Assembly: GCA_002753225.1 (NCBI GenBank)
Contig: PDZS01000038.1
Location: 1-44,097, forward strand
Source: Deltaproteobacteria bacterium YD0425bin51
GTDB lineage: Bacteria > Desulfobacterota > Desulfobacteria > Desulfobacterales > YD0425bin51
Length of the DNA stretch: 44,097 bases
Reading direction: 5' to 3'
Shown here one piece after another: positions 24,064-32,015 of this stretch (position 1 is the stretch's first letter; each line of letters starts with the position of its first letter). The position numbers and the translations under genes were made by a program. The notes under the pieces are model-generated. The model worked only from the letters and a program-made list of their open reading frames with translations. It was not told the origin of the DNA and did not search any database.

Positions 24064-24124
24064 TTTTTAATCTCCTAGAAATAAAAAAAATAATAATTGA
24101 AAAGAATAAAAAGAGATCCTGACA

Positions 24125-26179
24125 TCATGTGAAAGCAACATTTTTTAATTCTTTTAAATCAGTAATTCCTGTCATGATTTTTATAATGCCATTTTGTAGC
24201 ATTGTAATCATTCCTTCTTTTACTGACTGATGCAAGATTTCATCAACAGATCCTTTCATAGAAACAATCTTTTTGATTTCATTTGAAGAAACAAGCAATT
24301 CATGAATCCCAGTTCTTCCTTTATAACCTGTATTATTACAGGTTTTACAGGTTCCATGTTTAAAAAGTTGAATATTTTCTTTTTTTAAATTATTATCTTG
24401 GAATAATTTTTCACCATATAATTTTATTAATTCTTCAATCTCTCTTATTTCCGGATGATATGTTTTTTTACATTCACTGCAAAGTACTCTGACCAGTCTC
24501 TGTGCTAAAATACCAAGAAGTGAATCAGAAAAACTGAAAGGATCAACTCCTATGTCAAGAAGGCGAATAATTGTAGCAGAAGCAGAATTGGTATGAAGAG
24601 TTGAAAATACTAAATGTCCTGTTAAAGAGGCTTCAATTCCAATATTTGCAGTTTCAAAATCTCTCATCTCGCCTATAAGTATAACATCTGGATCAAGTCT
24701 AAGAAATGACCTTAATACAGCAGAAAAATTGAGCCCTATTGAGTGATTAATCTGAACCTGCTGTAATCCAGTCTGAGTAATTTCAACAGGATCTTCAGCC
24801 GTCCATATTTTTCTTTCAGGAGTATTGATTTCACTAAGAAGGGTATGGAGAGTTGTTGTTTTTCCAGAACCAGTAGGCCCTACAACAAGCATTATCCCAT
24901 AAGGTTGAGATAGTATTTTCCTTATTTCTTTTTCATCTCTGGTAATAAAATTTAATTTATCAAAACCTAATACTCTTCCTGATGAGAGCAATCTTATAAC
25001 AGCGCTTTCACCATAAACTGTTGGCATAGTTGCAATTCTAAGTTCAAGTTCTTGATTACTAAATTTAACTTTTATTTTACCGTCTTGAGGTTTACGCTTT
25101 TCAGCAATATTGAGATTGGCCATTATTTTTAATCTGGAAATAAGGGCTTTTGTATATTTATCAGGAATTTTTGCTATATTATGACAAATTCCATCAATTC
25201 TCATGCGTATATTTGTATCTTTATTAGTTGGTTCAAAATGGATATCAGAAGCATTTAGCTCACGAGATTTTTTTATAATCTGATTTACATATTGGACAGC
25301 AACTATATTACTTTCTTTGTCTATAGAAGTAGAATCATCAACTTCATCATCAACTGTAATATTTTCATCATCATTGATTTCTGATCCAATTATATTATCC
25401 AGATTCATTCTTAAAGAGTCAGATTTTTCAATATTACTTTGCTGATTTTTTTCACTTTTTTCATTGGTATTAACTTGAAAATCATGGAGAATGATTTCTT
25501 TAAAATCAGATGTATTGCTATCAATAAGTATTTTAGATAAATTATTATTGTTTGAAAAATGTTTTTGAAATAAGTCAGAAGGATAAATGTTTTCAAGGAT
25601 ATTTTTTATTTCATCAGGTCTTGCAATATAAATCTTAAGTTTTTTATGCTTTGGCATAAACCTGTAGAGTTGTTTCAGCAGATTTTTTGAAGGATCAGAA
25701 ACAGCCAATTTTATAACATCATTTTTATCTTCTATAACAACTATTCTATTCTTTAAAGCAAAAACGTCTCCAATAATTATCTGAAAAGATATGTCTCCTT
25801 TAAATTCAGTTAAAGATATTATTGGCAGATTAAAATGTTTTGATATTATTGAAATATAATCTTGATAGCTAATATATCCCATTTCCAATAAGATTTCACC
25901 TAATAGGTTATGAGATTTTTTTTGTATTTCTAACGCCTCATCAAGTTGTTGCTCTGATATGATCTTTTGAGATAGAAAAATTTGTCCAATGCTTTTTCTC
26001 TTATTATAAAGATCTAAAGATTCATCTATATCTTTTTGATATACACCAACTTGTAAAAGAGCTTCCCCAAGCAGCATGTTTTTTTCATTGTTTTTAATTT
26101 GTAAGGCTTTATCAAGTTGCTCTTGCGTAATTTTTTTATTTAAAAGTAAAATTTGTCCTAATCTTCTATCTTTTTCCAT
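24125..26179 (-). CDS. GspE/PilB-type secretion ATPase with repeated MshEN-like N-terminus
   Basis: In this 684-residue protein, residues 6-119 consist of four related segments of about 29 residues (LGQILLLNKKITQEQLDKAL; LGEALLQVG; IGQIFLSQKIISEQQLDEAL; LGEILLEMGY), like tandem MshEN half-repeats. An acidic linker (about 220-290) leads to the hexameric motor. The motor has Walker A GPTGSGKT (434-441), an Asp box, Walker B DPDVILIGEMRD, a His box (STLHTNSA) and a zinc tetra-Cys site (CSECKK...CKTCNNTG). It powers a type II secretion or type IV pilus machine in the cytoplasm. No pilin, GspF or secretin gene accompanies it. A 113-bp AT-rich gap separates it from the chemoreceptor. Confidence 0.92.
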   Translation of the reverse strand: MEKDRRLGQILLLNKKITQEQLDKALQIKNNEKNMLLGEALLQVGVYQKDIDESLDLYNKRKSIGQIFLSQKIISEQQLDEALEIQKKSHNLLGEILLEMGYISYQDYISIISKHFNLPIISLTEFKGDISFQIIIGDVFALKNRIVVIEDKNDVIKLAVSDPSKNLLKQLYRFMPKHKKLKIYIARPDEIKNILENIYPSDLFQKHFSNNNNLSKILIDSNTSDFKEIILHDFQVNTNEKSEKNQQSNIEKSDSLRMNLDNIIGSEINDDENITVDDEVDDSTSIDKESNIVAVQYVNQIIKKSRELNASDIHFEPTNKDTNIRMRIDGICHNIAKIPDKYTKALISRLKIMANLNIAEKRKPQDGKIKVKFSNQELELRIATMPTVYGESAVIRLLSSGRVLGFDKLNFITRDEKEIRKILSQPYGIMLVVGPTGSGKTTTLHTLLSEINTPERKIWTAEDPVEITQTGLQQVQINHSIGLNFSAVLRSFLRLDPDVILIGEMRDFETANIGIEASLTGHLVFSTLHTNSASATIIRLLDIGVDPFSFSDSLLGILAQRLVRVLCSECKKTYHPEIREIEELIKLYGEKLFQDNNLKKENIQLFKHGTCKTCNNTGYKGRTGIHELLVSSNEIKKIVSMKGSVDEILHQSVKEGMITMLQNGIIKIMTGITDLKELKNVAFT

Positions 26180-26292
26180 ATGTTAATTATACATTATATT
26201 AGTTTTAAAAAAAAGTATGATTGGTTAAAATTAAAAAATGAACTATCTTTCAGATATCTTTGCTAATTGGGATAAAATATGTGATAGGATAT

Positions 26293-28401
26293 TTAGTTTA
26301 CTTTAAACATATTTATTAATTGCTGTAATTCTGTGGCTTGCATTGATAACTTTTCAGATGCTGATGAACTTTGTTCTGCATGGCTTATACTACCTTGAGC
26401 TACTTGATCGACTTGCTCTAGACCAATGTTGATTTGAGATACTCCTTGAGCCTGCTCATTTGAAGCTATAGCAATTTCCGATACAATATTAGTTAATTTA
26501 GATGCTGCTGTCATGATTTCATTTAATGACTCTGCTGTATGTGCTGCAATTTTAGCTCCATTTTCAACTCTATTTATTGAGTCTTCTATAAGAGTGGAAG
26601 TTTCTTTTGCAGCATGAGCGCTTTTTGTTGCAAGGTTTCTAACTTCTTCTGCTACTACTGCAAAACCTTTACCATTTTTACCTGCTCTTGCTGCTTCAAT
26701 AGCCGCATTTAAGGAAAGTAAATTTGTCTGAAAAGCTATTTCATCAATAAATTTTATAATTCTTGCTATGTTCTTGCTTGACTGATTTATATCATTAATA
26801 GAATTAAGCATCTGGGTCATTTGATCATTACTTCTTTGAGCAAAATTTTTTGCCTCAGATGCAAGATTATTTGCAGTAGAAGCATTGATAGCATTTTGTT
26901 TTGTCTGTGATGATATTTCGCTCATTGAGGTTGATATTTCTTCAAGGGAGCTTGCCTGTTCAGATGCTCCTTGAGCTACAGATAGAGATGTTGCTTTTAA
27001 TTCATGACTTTCTTCTAATAGTTTTTTTGTGCAAATATTGATTTCTGAGATAATATTTAGTAATTTTTCTACCATTAACTTTAATGCATTACCTAAACTA
27101 TCTTCTTTAGATAATGGAGCAATATTTATAGTAAGATTTCCATTTGCAATTTCCTCGGCTGATTTTACAGTGCTTCTAAGATTATCAATCATCATATTGA
27201 AGTTTACGGATATTATATTAAGTTCACTTACCCTTGATTTAAATTCAACCTTCTCCCCAAGATCCCCTATAGAAACTTTTTTAATTACTGATAATATTTT
27301 TTTTATAGGTATAGATATTGTTTGTGCAAATAAATAAGCAAAAATTGAACCAATAATTATTGCAAAAAAAGAAATTAAAATTGTGTTATTTTTTATAGCC
27401 TGAATTGAATCATAAAAGTCATCAATATATGCTCCTGAAGCAACTATCCATTTCCATTCAGGTAAAAGTGCATAACCAGCAATTTTCATTCTTGGTCTCG
27501 ATTCATCTTTATTTTGCCAGGGATAATAAATTATACCAGCTTCTTCAGTCTTTAAAAGGACACCTTTATTAACTATTTCTTCTATGAAAAGCCTACCATT
27601 TGCATCTTTTGTATTTATTATATTTTCTCCATCCCTCTTTCGCTTATATGAAAGAACATATTCCCCTTTTTCATTAAGAATATAGATATATCCAGTTTTA
27701 CCAACTACAATTTTGGAGAGATCGTTTAATATGGTTTCAGATGAATCCTCTTCTCCAACATATAGTATCCCTATAATATTTCCATCTTTATCTTTAATAG
27801 GTTCATAAGCTGTTTGTAACCATTTATTAACAACAAATGCTCTACCATAAAAAGAGTCACCTTTCATGATTGTTTTGTATACAACTGAATCATTAGGTAT
27901 AAATGTTCCTACAGCACGAATTCCATCTGATTTTAAAACATTTGTTGATATTCTAATTGCTCCATCTGTAAAAATATGAAAAATTGTTGCATTACCGCCA
28001 ACAATTTTCTGAATTTTATCAACAATTTCAAAATTATAAGCTATTTTTTTCCCATTTATTTTCATAACTGGAATTTGAATGTTTTTTTCCTCTTTAGTTA
28101 TTTGATTGACTGCTTTAATTTCAATCTTTTCAGAATTGTCGATTATTGGAATTCCTTCAGAATAGAAAATATTATTGGCGATCTTAAGATTAGCGTTAAC
28201 TTTTTTTTGGGTTACTGTGATTGAAGTCTTAATGTTACTTACAACCATTTGTGCCCCTTCTTTTAATCGTTCTTCTACTATTTTATTTATTTCTTTTTCT
28301 GATGATTTGACGCTTATGTAGCTTAGAGTTGCAGTAGGTATTGTTACAAGAAGTATGCAGATAAACATTAACTGCCACTTTATATTCCAAGATTTTTTCA
28401 T
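26293..28401 (-). CDS. Methyl-accepting chemotaxis protein with periplasmic Cache domain
   Basis: This 702-residue chemoreceptor has a first membrane segment at about 10-30. The periplasmic sensor (about 35-340) resembles Cache_3-Cache_2: FHIFTDGAIRISTNV, then GRAFVVNKWLQTAYEPI, then the membrane-proximal GKTGYIYILNEKGEYV. A second membrane segment lies at about 343-363, followed by HAMP, and a long coiled coil with the conserved tip (DEIAFQTNLLSLNAAIEAAR) and EVRNLA. There is no C-terminal CheR-binding pentapeptide. It senses a small extracellular molecule and signals to CheA/CheW, which are not in the window. Its ATG overlaps the stop of the response-regulator gene (ATGA), so the two are cotranslated. 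Confidence 0.93.
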   Translation of the reverse strand: MKKSWNIKWQLMFICILLVTIPTATLSYISVKSSEKEINKIVEERLKEGAQMVVSNIKTSITVTQKKVNANLKIANNIFYSEGIPIIDNSEKIEIKAVNQITKEEKNIQIPVMKINGKKIAYNFEIVDKIQKIVGGNATIFHIFTDGAIRISTNVLKSDGIRAVGTFIPNDSVVYKTIMKGDSFYGRAFVVNKWLQTAYEPIKDKDGNIIGILYVGEEDSSETILNDLSKIVVGKTGYIYILNEKGEYVLSYKRKRDGENIINTKDANGRLFIEEIVNKGVLLKTEEAGIIYYPWQNKDESRPRMKIAGYALLPEWKWIVASGAYIDDFYDSIQAIKNNTILISFFAIIIGSIFAYLFAQTISIPIKKILSVIKKVSIGDLGEKVEFKSRVSELNIISVNFNMMIDNLRSTVKSAEEIANGNLTINIAPLSKEDSLGNALKLMVEKLLNIISEINICTKKLLEESHELKATSLSVAQGASEQASSLEEISTSMSEISSQTKQNAINASTANNLASEAKNFAQRSNDQMTQMLNSINDINQSSKNIARIIKFIDEIAFQTNLLSLNAAIEAARAGKNGKGFAVVAEEVRNLATKSAHAAKETSTLIEDSINRVENGAKIAAHTAESLNEIMTAASKLTNIVSEIAIASNEQAQGVSQINIGLEQVDQVAQGSISHAEQSSSASEKLSMQATELQQLINMFKVN

Positions 28402-29771
28402 ATTATACCGTATTTTTTCAGTTTTGTATGAAGTGTTTTTCTTGTTATACCAAGATTTCTAGATGTTTCACTTTTATTGCCTTTTGTTAATTCTAAGGTC
28501 TTTATAATAGCATTTTTCTCTACCTCGTCAAGTGTAATAATATCATTATCAGACTCTTCTTTTTCATTATTTGATCTTATATAAAAATCATTGTTATCTA
28601 AGTATTCTGAAGAAGAAAGAACAACTGCTCTTTCAATGACGTTCATAAGCTCTCTAACATTACCATGCCAATCATATTTGATCAGATAATCCATAGCAGA
28701 AGGAGTAATTCCTTTTATTTTTTTCATATTTTTAGAAGAAAAAATTTCTAAAAAGTGTTTAGTTAAAATTGGAATATCTTCTCTTCTTTCTCTTAAAGGA
28801 GGAAGTTCTAAACTAATAACGTTTAATCTATAATATAGATCATGACGGAAAAGACCTTTTGAAATTAATTCTAAAAGATTTTTATTTGTAGCAGCAATTA
28901 CCCTAACATCTATTTTAATGTTTTTATCACCGCCAACTCTTATTACCTCTCTTTCTTGAAGTACCCTTAGTAATTTAACCTGCATAGTTTGGGACATTTC
29001 GCTTACTTCATCTAAAAAAATTGTTCCGGTATTGGCTTGTAGAAATTTTCCGTCTTTTTGACGGTCAGCGCCAGTAAAAGCTCCTTTTTCATGTCCAAAA
29101 AGTTCAGATTCCAGCAAGGTTTCTGTAATAGCAGCACAGTTTATTTTAACAAAAGGTCCATTTTTTCTATGGCTATTAAAGTGTATGGATCCTGCTATAA
29201 GTTCTTTTCCAGTTCCTGATTCACCTGTAATAAGAATTGTTGCTTCAGAAGAAGCAACCTGTGAAACAGTTTCAAAAAGTTTTATCATTTTATGGCTTCT
29301 GTAAATAATGTTATCTGTATTAAAGTGTTTCCCAATAACCTCTTTTAAAATTTTATTTTCTTTTTTTAAAAAAATATGTTCCATGGCTCTTTCCATGGAT
29401 ATTTTGAGATTATCAAAGTCTAGGGGTTTTGTTAAATAGTCATACGCGCCTTTTTTTAAAGCTGAAACAGCACTGTTTACAGATGAGTATGCTGTCATAA
29501 TTATAACAGGTATGGAAGGATTGTAATCTTTGATTTGTTCGAGTGCTTCGATGCCTGAAACTTCTATCATTCGAATGTCCATAAGTATAAGATCAAAAGG
29601 CTGGCTTTTTACTAAATTTATCGCAACAGAGCCGTCACAGGCTTCAAAAACTTTATATCCCCAGTTGCCAATAAGGACAGAAAGCATTGTCCGATGAGAT
29701 TCATCATCATCAACAACCATTACAGTGTTTTGATTTTTTTTTATCTTAGTTGGGTCTTTGTTTTCTCTCAT
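28398..29771 (-). CDS. Sigma-54-dependent NtrC-type response regulator
   Basis: This 457-residue protein has a receiver domain (17-130) with acidic DDD (21-23), phosphoacceptor D65 in LILMDIR, T93 and K115. The AAA+ domain has Walker A GESGTGKE (183-190) and the sigma-54 contact loop GAFTGA (230-235). A Fis-type helix-turn-helix ends the protein (GNKSETSRNLGITRKTLHTK). It activates sigma-54 promoters when phosphorylated. No partner histidine kinase is beside it; it overlaps the ATPase gene upstream by 26 bp and the chemoreceptor gene downstream by 4 bp. No convincing -24/-12 promoter was found in the window, so its targets are not known. Confidence 0.94.
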   Translation of the reverse strand: MRENKDPTKIKKNQNTVMVVDDDESHRTMLSVLIGNWGYKVFEACDGSVAINLVKSQPFDLILMDIRMIEVSGIEALEQIKDYNPSIPVIIMTAYSSVNSAVSALKKGAYDYLTKPLDFDNLKISMERAMEHIFLKKENKILKEVIGKHFNTDNIIYRSHKMIKLFETVSQVASSEATILITGESGTGKELIAGSIHFNSHRKNGPFVKINCAAITETLLESELFGHEKGAFTGADRQKDGKFLQANTGTIFLDEVSEMSQTMQVKLLRVLQEREVIRVGGDKNIKIDVRVIAATNKNLLELISKGLFRHDLYYRLNVISLELPPLRERREDIPILTKHFLEIFSSKNMKKIKGITPSAMDYLIKYDWHGNVRELMNVIERAVVLSSSEYLDNNDFYIRSNNEKEESDNDIITLDEVEKNAIIKTLELTKGNKSETSRNLGITRKTLHTKLKKYGII

Positions 29772-32004
29772 TAAGTAAATTTATAATAATTTGATCAGCA
29801 CGGTGTAAACGGTTTGCAATTGTTGTAAAGAGAAGTTTTGCAATATCAGGATAGTTTTGAATAAGCTCAATAAGCTTATTCCCAGGAAATCTTTTGATTT
29901 TACTTTTTTGGTTTGAAATAATTGTTGCGGACCTAGGTTCTCCAGTAATAGCTGACATTTCGCCAAAATAGTCACCAGGCTGACTAATTTCAGCAATTTT
30001 CTTGCCATCTTTTATTACATATAATGAACCTTGTATAAGCTTAAAGAAGTCATTATCTTTATTCCCTTCGCGAATAATAATGGCTTTGTCATCATATTCT
30101 TCAATGTCAGGATTAATAAGATATGCAGGAAGAGCTTCTTTGGTCAAAGTTGTATTTTTTACAATTTCATCTATAGAAGTTACTCCTTTTCTTACTTTTA
30201 TAAGCCCTGCATCGCGTAGGGTGTCCATACCTTCTTTAACTGCTACTTTTCTTAATTGGGATTCAGAAACGCTTGAGTTTATAGCCTTACCAACTTCTTC
30301 TGTTACTTCCATAATTTCATAAAGTCCAAGGCGCCCCTTATATCCAATATTTTTGCATGTGGAACATCCTTTAGGACCATATGTCACTAAACTTGGAATC
30401 TCTTCTTTAGAAAAACCAAAAAGTTCTAATTCTTCAGGAGAATAATCTTTAACAATTACCTTGCAATTTGGGCAAAGCTTTCTGCACAATCTTTGGGCTA
30501 AAACCATTGTAACTGCTGATGCAACCATATAAGATGGAATACCTATATCAATTAATCGTCCAATAGTTGCAGGACAGTCATTAGTGTGTAAGGTACTAAG
30601 AACTAAATGTCCTGTCATAGCAGCTTTAATAGCTATTTCTGCTGTAGTAATATCACGAATTTCACCAACCATTATAATATCTGGGTCCTGACGCAGAAAT
30701 GCTTTAAGAGCAGCAGCAAAAGTCATACCTACTTCGTCTTTGACATGTACTTGATTTATACCTTTAAAATTAAATTCAACAGGATCTTCTGCAGTTAAAA
30801 TTTTTGTGTCTTCATTGTTTAACATATTTAGGATTGAATAAAGAGTAGTTGTTTTACCGCTTCCTGTGGGCCCTGTTACAAGGAGTAAACCATAAGGTCT
30901 GTCTATACACTTTTCAATTATCTTATATGTTTTATCTTCAAAGCCTAGTTTAGCAAAATCAACAGTAAGAGCGCTTTGATCAAGAATACGCATAACTACG
31001 CTTTCTCCAAATAGGGTAGGGAGGCATGAAACACGAAAGTCTATTGCTTTCTTTTTACCTAGTTTCATTTTGATTCTGCCGTCTTGAGGGACACGCCTTT
31101 CTGCAATATTAAGTCCTGCTAAAATTTTTATTCTGGATATCAAAGCGTTAATTATAGAGAGAGGAAATTTCATGGCTTTATAAAGCTCGCCATCTAAACG
31201 GTATCTGATTTGAATTTCTTTTTCAAAAGGCTCTATATGAATATCTGAAACACCTTCATTTACAGCTCTAGTAAGTATTCCTGCTACCAGCTTAATAATA
31301 GGAGCGTCATTTGCTGAATAATTATCAGCTCCTATATCATCACCTTTATCAACTTCTAAATCTTCAACAGCTTCTGAAACAATAGATCCAAAATCGTCTA
31401 CCTGAGTAAGTGGAATATCATCATCTTCTTCAACTTCTTTTGAAGCAAAAAAACTGTTATATTCTTCTTCAGTTATTTTATAATGGTTTTTGAATGCATC
31501 AACTATATCTTTTTCTGTTGCTACACAAACAGATAAACCTTTTTGGATTTCTTTCTGAAGATTTTCAACAAGGCTTGTATCTGTGGGTTCAGCCATACAA
31601 ACTACAAGGTCATCTCCTTTAAATTTTAAAGGAAAAGCCATATATTTTTTTGCAGTTTCATAAGGCATAATACTTATAGCCTTAGGGTCAATCGCTGCTT
31701 GGCTAATAGTTACAGCAGGGTATCCTTGTACGCGGCTTAATACATTTACAATAGTTGTCTGCTCAATGTATCCAAGCCTGATAAGTATGCTTCCTAATCT
31801 TCCTTCATGTTTTTTCTGATAATCTAAAGCCTCTTGAAGTTGATTGCTAGTAATGTAGCCTTCTTTGCTTAAAATTTCACCTATTCTAGTCTTACCAGCA
31901 CCTGATTGATCTCTTATCGTAGCATTTAAGCTAGAACTCTTATGTCCTGGTTTTGAAGAAAAACTTGATGATATAGGCCTTTTGGGTGGATCAAATTTTG
32001 CCAT
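29746..32004 (-). CDS. GspE/PilB-type ATPase with MshEN and C-terminal cyclic-nucleotide-binding domain
   Basis: In this 752-residue protein, residues 40-93 show two MshEN half-motifs, RIGEILSKEGYITSNQLQEA and RLGSILIRLGYIEQT, separated by five residues, as in MshE where this pair binds c-di-GMP. The motor core has Walker A GPTGSGKT (378-385), DPDIIMVGEIRD, a His box (STLHTND) and a Zn site (CPNCK...CSTCKNIG). Residues 631-752 are a cNMP-binding domain with the phosphate cassette FGEMSAITGEPRSAT, including its Arg. The motor could thus answer to both cyclic di-GMP and cAMP/cGMP (inference). It lies 11 bp after the GAF-ATPase gene and overlaps the regulator gene. Confidence 0.93.
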   Translation of the reverse strand: MAKFDPPKRPISSSFSSKPGHKSSSLNATIRDQSGAGKTRIGEILSKEGYITSNQLQEALDYQKKHEGRLGSILIRLGYIEQTTIVNVLSRVQGYPAVTISQAAIDPKAISIMPYETAKKYMAFPLKFKGDDLVVCMAEPTDTSLVENLQKEIQKGLSVCVATEKDIVDAFKNHYKITEEEYNSFFASKEVEEDDDIPLTQVDDFGSIVSEAVEDLEVDKGDDIGADNYSANDAPIIKLVAGILTRAVNEGVSDIHIEPFEKEIQIRYRLDGELYKAMKFPLSIINALISRIKILAGLNIAERRVPQDGRIKMKLGKKKAIDFRVSCLPTLFGESVVMRILDQSALTVDFAKLGFEDKTYKIIEKCIDRPYGLLLVTGPTGSGKTTTLYSILNMLNNEDTKILTAEDPVEFNFKGINQVHVKDEVGMTFAAALKAFLRQDPDIIMVGEIRDITTAEIAIKAAMTGHLVLSTLHTNDCPATIGRLIDIGIPSYMVASAVTMVLAQRLCRKLCPNCKVIVKDYSPEELELFGFSKEEIPSLVTYGPKGCSTCKNIGYKGRLGLYEIMEVTEEVGKAINSSVSESQLRKVAVKEGMDTLRDAGLIKVRKGVTSIDEIVKNTTLTKEALPAYLINPDIEEYDDKAIIIREGNKDNDFFKLIQGSLYVIKDGKKIAEISQPGDYFGEMSAITGEPRSATIISNQKSKIKRFPGNKLIELIQNYPDIAKLLFTTIANRLHRADQIIINLLNERKQRPN

Positions 32005-32015
32005 AATTTAAATAC

